NCBI RefSeq assembly: GCF_002967075.1 | Contig: NZ_PUGE01000004.1 | Coordinates: 240,724-304,723, forward strand | Reading direction: 5' to 3' | From: Corynebacterium sp. J010B-136 | Lineage (GTDB): Bacteria > Actinomycetota > Actinomycetes > Mycobacteriales > Mycobacteriaceae | DNA: 64,000 nt | Shown here: positions 1-9,041 of the stretch, in pieces | Layout: every line of letters starts with the position of its first letter | How positions within the stretch are numbered: the first letter of the stretch is position 1 | Translations under genes and position numbers: made by a program | The notes under the pieces: model-generated | Databases searched by the model: none | Told to the model about the DNA's origin: nothing | Seen by the model: the letters and a program-made list of their open reading frames with translations, nothing else

Positions 1-1013
1 CCAATCCAATCCGAGAACTGAATACCTAAACCGACACCGCCGACAATCGCGGCGGTAGAAAGCAGTGCTTCAAAAAATCGTGCGGTGGAGGTAACTGGGG
101 CTCTGGTGATGCCATCGATAATCGATTGCACCAGCGTAAGCCCTGCAACCAGGACGATGATGCCCATACCGATAACTTGGCTGGGGGAGAAAGCCAATCC
201 TAGCGACGAGGCAATGTTGTAGACGACCGCCGCCGGCACCACGGCCATGAATCCACCAACGACATTGTGATAGAAGGGCGGAATGCGCACCATATCCATC
301 GCGATGATGACGCCAATGATGCTAAACGCGACGAAGAAAGACATCACGGCGACAAAGAGGTTGCCGCCCAGCATCACGGAAAATGCGCCACCCATGGTTG
401 CCCAGCCGAGCAGCTCTGTGAAGATAGTGCGCGGCGATTTCATGGCTTCGATATCATCCAAAGCTTGTTCGGCAACCGATGGCGGAGTGAAACCCGTGTG
501 GATGGAACGAATCAGGCGGTCAACCGCTGATAGCTTGGTGAAGTTGATCGTCCACTTGCGTGCGGAACGCACCACCGTTAGCGGCTGGCGCTTGGCACCC
601 GTGCCGATATTAGTGTGGATGGTAATCGTATTCATGACGATATCGACGTGGCAGTAGTGCAAACCGTAGGAAGCTGCGGCAAGATACACCTGCGCGCGGG
701 CATCGGAATTAGAGCTGCCCGAAAAGATCAAAATCTCCCCGATACGTGCGGCAATTTCCATCACGCCGGTTACCTGCGCCGGGTCAGTCAGATCAACTGG
801 TGCCAGCGGTGAGGGCGGTGGTGCCGCCATCGCTGTATCGACCGTGGCGACGTGATCAGTGTTGAGGTAGCCGTCGGGAAAATCGCCGGTCAAAATGCCG
901 TGCACAGTGGAGTCTTCATCCAACACACCTGAGGTGGCCGAAGTGTCTTCGGTGGAGTTTTCTGGCGTGGCTTTCTTGGACAGGCGTGCCTTTAAAGACT
1001 TAAATACAGACAA
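1..1013 (-). CDS. thrE: Threonine/serine exporter ThrE, partial (3' end outside window)
   Basis: Inner-membrane exporter of the ThrE family, which exports L-threonine and L-serine. The reverse strand reads continuously from a TTG start at 1013 to the window edge, about 337 codons. A GAGGAAG Shine-Dalgarno sequence lies a few bases before the TTG. The N-terminal cytoplasmic part carries the AAPPPSPLAP stretch followed by DLTDPAQVTGVM, which I recognise from corynebacterial ThrE. The family hydrolase-like ThrE domain follows (SSNSDARAQVY, LHYCHVDIVMNTITIHTNIG), then the first hydrophobic membrane segments. No ATG fits the conserved N-terminus, so the TTG start is preferred. The C-terminal membrane part lies outside the window. 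It is divergent from the tRNA-Thr gene. Confidence 0.88.
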   Translation of the reverse strand, partial: MSVFKSLKARLSKKATPENSTEDTSATSGVLDEDSTVHGILTGDFPDGYLNTDHVATVDTAMAAPPPSPLAPVDLTDPAQVTGVMEIAARIGEILIFSGSSNSDARAQVYLAAASYGLHYCHVDIVMNTITIHTNIGTGAKRQPLTVVRSARKWTINFTKLSAVDRLIRSIHTGFTPPSVAEQALDDIEAMKSPRTIFTELLGWATMGGAFSVMLGGNLFVAVMSFFVAFSIIGVIIAMDMVRIPPFYHNVVGGFMAVVPAAVVYNIASSLGLAFSPSQVIGMGIIVLVAGLTLVQSIIDGITRAPVTSTARFFEALLSTAAIVGGVGLGIQFSDWI

Positions 1014-1218
1014 CGAACTTCCTCTACACCAGTGTTAATGAATGACATGAAACTTTTTCGAAATTTACACTGCGCACAGTTGTATTACACGATTTCTTTA
1101 CTGCACTTTAATCCCGGAATGTACTTCGTGCATATTACCGAGTCAACGCATGTTTTTCCGCTGCATATTCACCTATTTGGAAGTTTGCCAAAGTGGTGTT
1201 GTATTCTAGGGAGGCACT

Positions 1219-1291
1219 GCTGAAGTGGCGCAATTGGTAGCGCAACGCACTTGTAATGCGTAGGTTGCGAGTTCAAGTCTCGTCTTCAGCT
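1219..1291 (+). tRNA. tRNA-Thr (anticodon TGT)
   Basis: A 73-nt cloverleaf. The acceptor arm GCTGAAG pairs with CTTCAGC, with T as discriminator. The anticodon stem ACGCA/TGCGT closes the loop CTTGTAA, giving anticodon TGT (threonine, ACA codons). The T-loop is TTCAAGT between GCGAG and CTCGT. CCA is not encoded. A terminator hairpin follows directly. Confidence 0.95.
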
Positions 1292-1299
1292 CAAATTTT

Positions 1300-1336
1300 C
1301 TCCTATGGCCTGCAAATTAGGCCATAGGAGATTTTC
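1300..1336 (+). terminator. Terminator after tRNA-Thr
   Basis: Perfect 12-bp inverted repeat CTCCTATGGCCT / AGGCCATAGGAG (1300-1311 and 1319-1330) with a 7-nt loop. ATTTTCATT follows the stem. Position and orientation fit termination of the tRNA-Thr transcript. Confidence 0.8.
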
Positions 1337-1476
1337 ATTGTTCGGCATTGAATGTCGGTCTCTCTGCAGGGCGGGCTAGGCCTTAGCTAGCGAAAACCTA
1401 ATCAAATAAGGGAAGTGAACTTTTAGTCGGATGAGCATCGGGGAATGAGGAGCGCAAATAACAAGAAAATCGCGGA

Positions 1477-1923
1477 ATGTCAGAACTTAATCCGAATAAG
1501 CTGCACAGGCTCAACACGTAGTCGTGAGCCGTCTTAATTGAGTATCAGGCAGAGGAGGAGCCGCTACTTCGCTAGGAACTGAATGTGGACGATTTTGGTC
1601 ACCTGGATTTTCCACGAGAAATCATCGAGCCTATTCGCGATTCGGAGTTGCATCAGAACACACGCCATGCACTTATAACTAACCTGCGCGGCTGCTGGTA
1701 TCTCGACCGTTTAGGTGGATCGTGAACTTATGATCCGATCCCAGTTGGGCAACCGTCTCTTTATCTAGGGTTGGGCATTGAAATTTCCAACGGCAGCGGC
1801 GCTGTCCTGGCTAATCCCGGAGAGTGAGTGCGGGACGTTATTGAAGATGCGGACATGGATTTCAAAGAAGCTCTCTTCAACGCCGATGCCGAGCCTGCGA
1901 CGAAGTCTCCGTATGGCAGCTAA
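1477..1923 (+). pseudogene. Decayed hypothetical gene with five in-frame stops
   Basis: One frame runs from ATG 1477 to TAA 1921-1923 (148 codons) and looks protein-coding (for example HLDFPREIIEPIRDSELHQ, PSLYLGLGIEISNGSGAVL, DVIEDADMDFKEALF). It is broken by TAG at 1519, TGA at 1525, TAG at 1573, TGA at 1723 and TGA at 1825. No frameshift is needed to follow the frame, so decay appears to be by point nonsense mutation only. The local contexts S*TYDP and E*VRDV fit former tryptophan codons (TGG to TGA). I do not recognise the family. The final stop overlaps the TetR gene end on the other strand. The 1337-1476 stretch before it holds nothing I can name. Confidence 0.55.
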
Positions 1924-2453
1924 ATTTGCTTGATACGCGTTAGAAGATTGTCCACCATGAGCTTGCGGTTGGACGCAGACAGTGGGCGCTGCGAGATGTG
2001 GTCATAAACCCACAGGCCGTTGGCGATTAGAGAAAGCTCAAGCATTTCAGGGCTCAAGTTTGGATCGGATGCATTGGGAATCCACTTGTTGTCCACGGGA
2101 GCCCACTGCTGTGCGAAGTCAGGGTGAGACTTGGTGTGGATGCTCAAAATGAGCTCTACCAGCGGGTCATTTTTGCCAAGCGACAAAATCACCGCGCGTA
2201 GGCGATGCTTGGCGTCTAGAGCATCGGCTGGAGCGCCGGCGATGGCGATAAGCTCATCCTCCCAGCGCTGTGCCGACCACGCGTGGATATCAATGAGCAT
2301 CTCGTGGCGCGACGGGAAGTGATAAATCAGCCCTGACTTGGACATACCGGTCGCTTCAGCGAGCGATTCATAGGTCAATGCGGGGACGCCGTCGCGTTCA
2401 ATGATGTTCAGGGCTGCTTGAAGCGCTACTTCCTTCTTGCTAGTGCGCGCCAC
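1920..2453 (-). CDS. TetR-family transcriptional repressor
   Basis: A 177-residue TetR/AcrR-type regulator. The N-terminal helix-turn-helix is clear: ALNIIERDGVPALTYESLAEATGMSKSGLIYHFPSRHEML, about residues 14-53. The C-terminal ligand-binding domain is of the kind often found in regulators of drug pumps. Its start overlaps the last 14 bp of the upstream efflux-pump gene on the same strand, so the two form one operon with the pump first. The likely target is the palindrome at 3961-3988 in front of the pump, which would make this an autoregulated efflux operon. The inducer is unknown. Confidence 0.85.
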   Translation of the reverse strand: MARTSKKEVALQAALNIIERDGVPALTYESLAEATGMSKSGLIYHFPSRHEMLIDIHAWSAQRWEDELIAIAGAPADALDAKHRLRAVILSLGKNDPLVELILSIHTKSHPDFAQQWAPVDNKWIPNASDPNLSPEMLELSLIANGLWVYDHISQRPLSASNRKLMVDNLLTRIKQI

Positions 2454-3954
2454 TGTTTCCTCCTGATTTTGGGTTGTCGCGGAAACACCAGAACGTGACG
2501 ATGGTGAGAACTAATGCGAGCACAGCCACACATCCCACGGTGGTGCCGTAGGCAGAAGCATACGCGGTCGATGCATCCGCATGGCCAAGGCCACCGTGCA
2601 GAGCCTCCGTACCCATGTGGCGAAGATGGGTGGGCAGATTACTCAAGTACAAGGCTGGAGTCAGCGAACCGACGAAAGCGACAGACAATAAAGTGCCAAA
2701 TTCATAGGAGACTTCTTCGACACCCGCAGCCATACCGGAGCGGTGCATCGGTACGGACCCGATAATCGCGATGGAGGAGACAGACATGATGGAACCTGCA
2801 CCAGCACCTAAGAAGAGCAGACCGGCAATCAAAAGCGGAACTGAATCTGCGTGCGTCGACCACATCGCTAAGCCTGTGCCGATGGTAGCGAGCATGAAGC
2901 CACCGGAGATAAGCGGCAAAAAGCCCACGCGGTGCAGGTTCGCACCGCCCAATGCAGACATCGGCAAGGCAGCAATCGCTGCGGCCGCGACGATGATGCC
3001 GGCGTGGAAGGGGCTGAAATTATCGGCAAGCTGCAGCTTTTGCGCCGTAATCATCTCCAGCCCCGCCATGATAAACATGGCGCCGGAAGCGGCGATGACA
3101 CCACCGAGGAAGAGTCGGTTGCGGAAAATATCGAAGGTCAGCAAAGGCTCTTCGAGGCGGTTTTGGCGACGGGTGAACAAGTATCCGCCGATGACACAGG
3201 CGATGAAAGCCGCAGCAACCAGAATCCACGATCGGTTGGGGTTGGCTAGTTCTTTAATCGCCAGCGTCAGGCCCGTGAGCGTAATCAACGCAAAGATTGA
3301 GGAGATGAGGTCCCAGTGCTTAGCCGGGTTAGGCATATTTGGTGGTGCCAGCAGGGTGGTAGCGATAAGCGCGATAACCACGATGGGCACGTTGATAAGA
3401 AATACTGAGCCCCACCACCAGACTTCCAGCAAGGCGCCACCGACAACAGGGCCTGCGGCCGCGCCAACAACGGCGACCGCGCCCCAAATGCCAATCGCGG
3501 TGTTGCGTTCTTGTTCATCTTTGAAGGTCAGACGAATCAGCGCCAAGGTCGCGGGCATCATGACAGCCGCACCTAGTCCTAAGACAGCGCGGGCACCAAT
3601 CAAATAGGCCGGAGTAGGGGAGAACGCCGCGGCTAACGATGCCACGCCGAAGACCACCAGGCCGGTGGTAAACATGCGGCGGTGGCCGATTTTATCGCCG
3701 AGTGTGCCGGTGCCCAGGAGTAGTCCGGCGAGGACCAAAGGATAGGCGTTGATGATCCACAGTTGCTGGGTTTCACCCGCGTGGATTTCCTCCGTCAGCG
3801 TTGGCAGCGCGGTGAAAAGGATGGAGTTATCCAGCCCAATCATCAGCAAGCCTAAAGAGATTGCAGCGAAAAAAGACCAGCGTTGAGCTGGTGTGGAGTT
3901 GCTATCGAATTCTTTGCGTGCGTTCCTCAGGCGTGCGTTATGTCCTATCGTCAT
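2440..3954 (-). CDS. MFS drug-efflux transporter, DHA2 (EmrB/QacA) type
   Basis: A 504-residue proton-coupled multidrug exporter with about 14 predicted membrane segments, as expected for the DHA2 family. The first helix region carries LLMIGLDNSILFTALPTL, which contains the D...ILFTALP signature typical of QacA/EmrB proteins. Loop 2-3 holds the MFS motif A as LGTGTLGDKIGHRRMF. Motif C is suggested by VVGAAAGPVVGGALLE. The start ATG at 3954 lies 6 bp from a palindromic operator. The downstream tetR overlaps its stop codon by 14 bp. The substrate cannot be read from the sequence. Confidence 0.85.
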   Translation of the reverse strand: MTIGHNARLRNARKEFDSNSTPAQRWSFFAAISLGLLMIGLDNSILFTALPTLTEEIHAGETQQLWIINAYPLVLAGLLLGTGTLGDKIGHRRMFTTGLVVFGVASLAAAFSPTPAYLIGARAVLGLGAAVMMPATLALIRLTFKDEQERNTAIGIWGAVAVVGAAAGPVVGGALLEVWWWGSVFLINVPIVVIALIATTLLAPPNMPNPAKHWDLISSIFALITLTGLTLAIKELANPNRSWILVAAAFIACVIGGYLFTRRQNRLEEPLLTFDIFRNRLFLGGVIAASGAMFIMAGLEMITAQKLQLADNFSPFHAGIIVAAAAIAALPMSALGGANLHRVGFLPLISGGFMLATIGTGLAMWSTHADSVPLLIAGLLFLGAGAGSIMSVSSIAIIGSVPMHRSGMAAGVEEVSYEFGTLLSVAFVGSLTPALYLSNLPTHLRHMGTEALHGGLGHADASTAYASAYGTTVGCVAVLALVLTIVTFWCFRDNPKSGGNSGAH

Positions 3955-3960
3955 GGTCGA

Positions 3961-3988
3961 TTACTGTAACGCACGTTCGGTATAGTAA
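3961..3988. promoter_or_regulatory. Palindromic operator of the efflux/TetR operon
   Basis: A 28-bp imperfect palindrome with outer arms TTACT and AGTAA and core CGCACGTTCG. Aligned with its own reverse complement, 22 of 28 positions match. It lies directly upstream of the pump start codon (3954) and would cover the pump promoter. Length and symmetry fit a TetR-family operator. Confidence 0.6.
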
Positions 3989-4142
3989 CAAGCGGGAGAA
4001 AGTAGTAGGTTGCAAAAATCCCAGCCGAATAAACTGGTGAGGATTAGAACGATTGTGGCGAAAATTTACCTTTGGGCGCACTATGGGGTTACACCCTGCG
4101 ATTTAGTGGAGTGGCACATCTTTTTAATGAAAGAGGTTAGAC

Positions 4143-5894
4143 ATGGCACGTACTTATGCTGACCAGCTGGTTGACACTTTGGAAGCACAAGGTGTGAAAC
4201 GCATTTATGGTCTAGTCGGTGACTCCCTCAACCCGATTGTTGATGCTGTTCGACGCTCATCTATTGAATGGATTCACGTTCACAATGAAGAGGCAGCTGC
4301 TTTTGCTGCCGGTGCAGAATCTTTGATTACCGGTGAGTTGACTGTGTGCGCGGGCTCCTGCGGCCCGGGTAATACACACCTGATTCAGGGCCTTTATGAT
4401 TCTCACCGCAACGGCGCCAAGGTGCTGGCGTTGGCCAGCCACATTCCATCGCGCCAAATTGGTGGCCAGTTCTTCCAGGAAACCCACCCGGAGATCTTGT
4501 TCAAGGAAGCATCCGGTTACTGCGAGATGGTTAACTCCGCAGCCCAAGGCGCTGTCATTACCCACAACGCCATCCAATCCACCATGGCTGGCAATGGTGT
4601 CTCTGTCCTGGTTATCCCAGGCGATGTAGCATCTTTCGAAGCAGAAAATGATCAGTTCACGGAATCGGCTATCTCTGCAGGTAACCCGATTACTTTCCCG
4701 GATCCTGCTGAAGCAGCAGCACTAACCCAGGCTATTAATGAGGCGGAGAAGATTACTTTCTTCGTCGGCGCTGGCGCGCGTTATGCCCGCAAGGAAGTCC
4801 TTGAGCTTGCTGAGAAGGTGAAGGCTCCTGTGGGACATGCCTTGGGCGGCAAGATGTATATCCAGCATGACAATCCTTTTGACGTCGGAATGTCGGGCTT
4901 GCTGGGATACGGCGCCGCGCACGATGCCATGAACGAAGCAGACCTGCTGATTCTTCTCGGCACGGACTTTCCTTATGCCGACTTCCTGCCACAGGGCGGT
5001 CCTGGTGATACCAAGGTGGCACAGGTCGATATCAACGGCGCACACATTGGCCGGCGCACCAAGGTTTCTTACCCAGTCACCGGTGATGTGGCAGCAACCA
5101 TCGCGAATATCTTGCCGCACGTCAATGAAAAGAAGAATCGTTCCTTCCTGGATAAGATGCTCAAGCAGCACCACAAGAAACTCACCCAGGTCATTGACGC
5201 GTATACCTCCAATATCGAGAAGATGACGCCGCTGCACCCAGAATTTGTCGCTGATGTCATCGACGAAGAAGCATCACAGGATGCCATCTTCACCGTCGAT
5301 ACTGGCATGTGCAATGTGTGGGGCGCACGCTATATCACCCCCAATGGCCAGCGTGAACAGCTGGGTTCATTCCGCCACGGCACCATGGCCAATGCTCTGC
5401 CGCACGCGATCGGCGCGCAGTTTGCGGACCTTGACCGCCAAGTCATCACGTTTAGCGGTGACGGCGGACTGGGCATGCTGCTCGGCGAGCTATTAACCGT
5501 AAAGCGTCACAACCTTCCAGTGAAGACCTTTGTCTTTAACAACTCTTCATTGGGTATGGTCAAACTCGAGATGCTGGTTGAAGGCATGCCAGAGTTCGAA
5601 ACCGACCATGAGCAACTGCACTTCGCAGACATTGCCGCCGGTGTGGGCATCAAGTCCATCCGCGTGGAAAAGCCAAAGGAAGTACGCAAGGCTGTGCGCG
5701 AAGCACTCGCTTATGACGGCCCGGTGCTAGTCGAGTTCGTCACCGACCCGAATGCACTGTCTATCCCACCAACACTGTCTATTGATCAGCTACTCGGCTT
5801 TTCCAAGGCCGCAGCACGCACCGTCTTCGATGGCGGCGTGGGACACATGGTGGATATGGCAGCATCCAACCTGCGCAATATCCCGCGTCCGTAG
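4143..5894 (+). CDS. poxB: Pyruvate:quinone oxidoreductase (pyruvate oxidase)
   Basis: A 583-residue thiamine-diphosphate and FAD flavoenzyme that oxidises pyruvate to acetate and CO2 and passes electrons to the quinone pool at the membrane. The N-terminal Pyr domain has the cofactor-activating Glu in HNEEAAAFAAGAE. The central FAD domain follows. The C-terminal PP domain shows the ThDP/Mg motif GDGGLGMLLGELLTV...VFNNSSLGM. Length matches C. glutamicum PoxB/Pqo (about 579). AGAGG lies 6 nt before the ATG. Its acetate could be activated by the CoA-transferase at 48.5 kb. It is divergent from the efflux operon and convergent with the UMF1 transporter. Confidence 0.93.
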   Translation: MARTYADQLVDTLEAQGVKRIYGLVGDSLNPIVDAVRRSSIEWIHVHNEEAAAFAAGAESLITGELTVCAGSCGPGNTHLIQGLYDSHRNGAKVLALASHIPSRQIGGQFFQETHPEILFKEASGYCEMVNSAAQGAVITHNAIQSTMAGNGVSVLVIPGDVASFEAENDQFTESAISAGNPITFPDPAEAAALTQAINEAEKITFFVGAGARYARKEVLELAEKVKAPVGHALGGKMYIQHDNPFDVGMSGLLGYGAAHDAMNEADLLILLGTDFPYADFLPQGGPGDTKVAQVDINGAHIGRRTKVSYPVTGDVAATIANILPHVNEKKNRSFLDKMLKQHHKKLTQVIDAYTSNIEKMTPLHPEFVADVIDEEASQDAIFTVDTGMCNVWGARYITPNGQREQLGSFRHGTMANALPHAIGAQFADLDRQVITFSGDGGLGMLLGELLTVKRHNLPVKTFVFNNSSLGMVKLEMLVEGMPEFETDHEQLHFADIAAGVGIKSIRVEKPKEVRKAVREALAYDGPVLVEFVTDPNALSIPPTLSIDQLLGFSKAAARTVFDGGVGHMVDMAASNLRNIPRP

Positions 5895-5916
5895 ATTTAG
5901 ACACAGCTAAATCTAC
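5891..5916 (+). terminator. Hairpin at the poxB stop codon
   Basis: Perfect 10-bp inverted repeat GTAGATTTAG / CTAAATCTAC with a 6-nt loop. It includes the poxB stop codon and lies between convergent genes. There is no clear U-tract on either strand, so terminator function is inferred from position only. Confidence 0.5.
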
Positions 5917-5941
5917 GGGCATGAAGTAGGAGAATCTACGG

Positions 5942-7282
5942 TTAGAGCGCAGGTTGTGCGGTCTCCGGTTCGTGCTTCTTCGGATCACGGACCGGAATCA
6001 GAATGAGCGCCCCAACCAGCAATACGACGGCGATCGCGAGAACACCACCGCGGTCGCCGTCGCCGATCAAAGATACAAAAATGCCAAAAAGTGCTGGGGT
6101 CATCCAGCTCACCGCGCGGCCAGTGGTGGCATAAAGCCCAAACATTTGCCCCTCGTGGCCAGCGGGTGCAACACGCGCTAAAAAGCCGCGGGATGCAGAC
6201 TGCGCGGGGCCGACGAACAGACACAAGATAAGGCCGAAAATCCAGAAGGCCAGAGGACCTTCGACAAAGTACATGGCGCTGCCCGTGCCGGCAAGGATAA
6301 ATAGCGAGGTCAAGATGATGATCTTGGGGCCGACGATGTCATCGATAAGCCCGCCGATAAGTGCACCAAGGGCGGCCGCGACATTAGCTGCAACACCAAA
6401 GATAAGCACGTCCCCGGCGTTGAGTCCGTACACGGAAACACCCAAGACGGCACCGAAAGCGAAGACGCCAGCGAGACCGTCGCGGAAAATAGCCGAGGCA
6501 AAGAGGAAGTAGCAGGCGTTACGGTCAACCTGCCAGAGCTCTTTGATATCCCGAAAAAGTTTGACGTAGGAGTCTTTGATGCTCCCAGCCTTTTCACCTG
6601 ATGGGGGAATCTCCGGTACGCGGAAGAAGCCCGGCAAGGCAGAAAGACCAAACCACACGGCGGCAAGTACTGCCACCAAGCGGATATTGAGCCCGCCCTC
6701 GGTGCGAATACCCAGTAAGCCGCCATCGCCGGCAACAAACCCGAAATAGCAAATCAGCAACAAGAAGATTCCGCCGAAATAACCAAAAGACCAACCCAGA
6801 CCCGAAATCTTCCCCACGTTGTCTTTAGTGGAAATCTGGGCAATCTGCGCGAAGTAGTTGACCTCCGCAAACTCAATGGTGATGGTGCCAATCGCAAGCA
6901 CCACCAGACCCACCCAGAAATACACTGGGGCGTCATTGCGGATGAAATACAGCGCCGCCATCAACACAAAAGTGATGAAAGACCAAAAGGCCAAGGACCG
7001 CCGCCGCGTACCACGGGTGTCAGAACGCTGGCCCATAATCGGCGTGACCGCAAAAATAACCAGCCCGGCCACCGTCATGGCCACCGACAACCACTGCGCC
7101 GGGGTACGCGAAGAATCAATCTGCGCACCGACGGAATCAGTCAGATACACCGCGAAGATAAACGTCACCAGCACGGCGTTAAACGCGGCCGAGCCCCAGT
7201 CCCACATGGCCCAGGAAAAGACCGTGAGTTTATCTGTGCGCTTGGCCGAATCAGGCACGTTCTCCAATGCAGGGCTAGTCAT
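5942..7282 (-). CDS. UMF1-family MFS transporter
   Basis: A 446-residue, 11-12 helix major-facilitator protein. The N-terminus VFSWAMWDWGSAAFNAVLVTFIF is the Atg22/UMF1-type signature (W-x-x-YD/WD-W...F). Motif A-like PIMGQRSDTRGTRRRSL follows helix 2. I chose the ATG at 7282 because this is where the conserved N-terminus begins; a longer frame upstream would run into the divergent MerR gene. The substrate is unknown. The divergent MerR/TipA regulator next door may control it. The protein tail is charged and short. Confidence 0.8.
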   Translation of the reverse strand: MTSPALENVPDSAKRTDKLTVFSWAMWDWGSAAFNAVLVTFIFAVYLTDSVGAQIDSSRTPAQWLSVAMTVAGLVIFAVTPIMGQRSDTRGTRRRSLAFWSFITFVLMAALYFIRNDAPVYFWVGLVVLAIGTITIEFAEVNYFAQIAQISTKDNVGKISGLGWSFGYFGGIFLLLICYFGFVAGDGGLLGIRTEGGLNIRLVAVLAAVWFGLSALPGFFRVPEIPPSGEKAGSIKDSYVKLFRDIKELWQVDRNACYFLFASAIFRDGLAGVFAFGAVLGVSVYGLNAGDVLIFGVAANVAAALGALIGGLIDDIVGPKIIILTSLFILAGTGSAMYFVEGPLAFWIFGLILCLFVGPAQSASRGFLARVAPAGHEGQMFGLYATTGRAVSWMTPALFGIFVSLIGDGDRGGVLAIAVVLLVGALILIPVRDPKKHEPETAQPAL

Positions 7283-7356
7283 AGCCCCTAATCCTAGGTC
7301 GCACGTGCAATACATGCAGCGCAATCGGGCTCTCAGCAAAAAGTTTAGGATAGGGC

Positions 7357-7379
7357 TTGAACTTAACGCTGCGTCAAGT
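7357..7379. promoter_or_regulatory. Candidate MerR operator
   Basis: CTTGA...TCAAG inverted repeat (CTTGAAC at 7357 onward, GTCAAG ending near 7379) directly before the MerR start codon. A TAGGAT -10-like element lies just upstream. Both fit an autoregulated MerR-type promoter, but the spacing was judged by eye. Confidence 0.3.
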
Positions 7380-7394
7380 AGGAAGATAATTCTT

Positions 7395-8186
7395 GTGACG
7401 GAACAAGACCAGGCTGAATACACCATTGGTGAGGCAGCGGAGATACTCCAAGTATCAACGCGCACCCTGCGCCATTGGGATGACATTGAGTTGTTAACAC
7501 CCAGTTGGCGCACGTGGGGTGATCATCGTTTGTACTCCGAAGAAGACGTAGAGCGCGGCATGAATATCCTCATCTACCGCGGGGCAGGCGTGGCGTTGAA
7601 AGACATCGCAGAGCTTATCGATGCCACCTCATCCTCCCGCACCGCCATCTTGCGCAACCAGCGCAAGATGCTCCTGGACAAAGTCAGTCACATGCAAGAA
7701 CTCATCACGGCAGTTGACACCCTGTTGACTGCGGAAACCTTAAAGGAAGGAAAGACCATGAGTACTGAAGACAAGATTGCGTTGTTCGGTGAAAACTGGC
7801 CGGTCTATGACGAAGAGGCCCGTGAGCGCTGGGGCGATACGGAAGACTATGCCGAAAACCAAAAGATGGTGGCGCAGATGAGCAAGGAAGACATCCTTGC
7901 GGCCAAGCAGGTAGCAGAGGAGTTTAAGCAGATGCTTATCGATGCCCACTCCCACGCAATCGCGCCGGGCTCGAAGGAGGCGGAGGAGGTCGTCGACAAG
8001 CACATGGCGACTATCAGTCCCTACATGCCGATGAGTCGTTCTAAGCAGGTACTTCTTGCACGCATGTACGTTGCTGACGAGCGCTTTGCTGAGGCCTATG
8101 GCGATCACCGCCAGTATCTTTTGGAGCTTATCGAAGCCCAAGCGCAGGCTGAAGGAATCGATCTGTCAAATGTCGCGTGGGAGTAA
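7395..8186 (+). CDS. MerR-family regulator with TipAS drug-recognition domain
   Basis: A 263-residue regulator. The N-terminal MerR helix-turn-helix is YTIGEAAEILQVSTRTLRHWDDIELLTPSWRTWGDHRLYSEEDV, residues about 9-52. A coiled dimerisation helix follows, then a TipAS domain of about 130 residues that contains the typical DAHSHAIAPGSKEAEEVVDKHM and YVADERFAEAYGDH patterns. Proteins of this TipAL layout bind thiopeptide-like or other hydrophobic drugs and activate their own promoter. Start GTG 7395 is preferred because it gives the normal MerR N-terminus and has AGGAAG upstream; the open frame continues further 5' across the divergent transporter. An internal ATG at about 7758 with AAGGAAGG upstream could give a free TipAS form, as known for TipA. 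Confidence 0.85.
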   Translation: MTEQDQAEYTIGEAAEILQVSTRTLRHWDDIELLTPSWRTWGDHRLYSEEDVERGMNILIYRGAGVALKDIAELIDATSSSRTAILRNQRKMLLDKVSHMQELITAVDTLLTAETLKEGKTMSTEDKIALFGENWPVYDEEARERWGDTEDYAENQKMVAQMSKEDILAAKQVAEEFKQMLIDAHSHAIAPGSKEAEEVVDKHMATISPYMPMSRSKQVLLARMYVADERFAEAYGDHRQYLLELIEAQAQAEGIDLSNVAWE

Positions 8187-8314
8187 ATTTTAAAGTATAG
8201 ACTTTGAATTAAGTCTCACAGCTTTCTTGCAGAAAATGTCCAGTAGCTTTGATAGCCTGTGTGCCACACTTTTTAATAGTTGAAGAAGTAGTGAAAATTT
8301 TCTAAGGAAGCAAC

Positions 8315-9025
8315 ATGGAAGAAAACAGCAACGACCAAGTAACTGTCCTGGTCGTCGACGATGAACCAAATATTGTCGAACTATTGACCGTCTCCCTGAA
8401 ATTCCAGGGCTTTAATGTGCGGAGCGCAAATTCTGGTACCGAAGCGCTGCGCATTGCGCGTGAGATCAATCCGGAAGCCTACATTATAGATGTCATGATG
8501 CCGGGCATGGACGGCTTTGAGCTGCTTGCCAAGCTGCGTGCGGAAGGCCTTGACGGTCCCGTGCTGTATTTGACCGCGAAAGATAGCGTGGACCAGCGCA
8601 TCCATGGCCTGACCATCGGTGCTGATGATTATGTAACCAAGCCCTTTAGCTTGGAAGAAGTCATCACCCGCCTGCGCGTGATTTTGCGCCGCGGCGGTGC
8701 AGGTCAAGACGACAATAGTGATGCCACCATGTCTTATGCAGACCTGACCTTGAATGATGACACCCATGAGGTAACCAAGGGCGGGGAAATCATTGACCTT
8801 TCCCCAACCGAGTTCAACCTGCTGCGCTTTTTGATGCAGAACAAGGAAGTCGTGCTGTCCAAGGCGAAGATTTTGGACAACGTCTGGCACTATGACTTCG
8901 GCGGCGACGGCAACGTCGTGGAATCCTATATTTCTTACCTGCGCCGCAAGATTGATACCGGCGATAACCCACTGATCCACACCGTGCGTGGTGTGGGCTA
9001 CGTCTTGCGCACCCCACGCTCCTAA
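8315..9025 (+). CDS. phoR: Response regulator PhoR (OmpR/PhoB type)
   Basis: A 236-residue response regulator. The receiver domain (residues about 9-122) has VDDE near residue 17, phospho-acceptor Asp59 in IDVMMPGMDG and the conserved Lys in VTKPFS. The C-terminal OmpR winged helix spans about residues 135-234 and ends in HTVRGVGYVLR. AAGGAAG lies just before the ATG. In C. glutamicum the orthologous PhoR activates phosphate-starvation genes such as pst and nucH, both present in this window. The kinase gene follows after 16 bp. The naming is the corynebacterial one (PhoR is the regulator, PhoS the kinase). Assignment rests on fold plus gene neighbourhood. Confidence 0.88.
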   Translation: MEENSNDQVTVLVVDDEPNIVELLTVSLKFQGFNVRSANSGTEALRIAREINPEAYIIDVMMPGMDGFELLAKLRAEGLDGPVLYLTAKDSVDQRIHGLTIGADDYVTKPFSLEEVITRLRVILRRGGAGQDDNSDATMSYADLTLNDDTHEVTKGGEIIDLSPTEFNLLRFLMQNKEVVLSKAKILDNVWHYDFGGDGNVVESYISYLRRKIDTGDNPLIHTVRGVGYVLRTPRS

Positions 9026-9041
9026 ATTTCAGGGGCAGTAC

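Noticed and set aside
2771..3607. 278-codon frame opposite the efflux pump, Pro/Ala/Ser/Met rich
   Set aside because: Typical shadow of a membrane-protein gene; no initiation signal and no similarity.
7283..7513. N-terminal extension of the UMF1 transporter to 7513
   Set aside because: It would overlap the divergent MerR coding region and adds a sequence unlike the family; ATG 7282 gives the conserved N-terminus.
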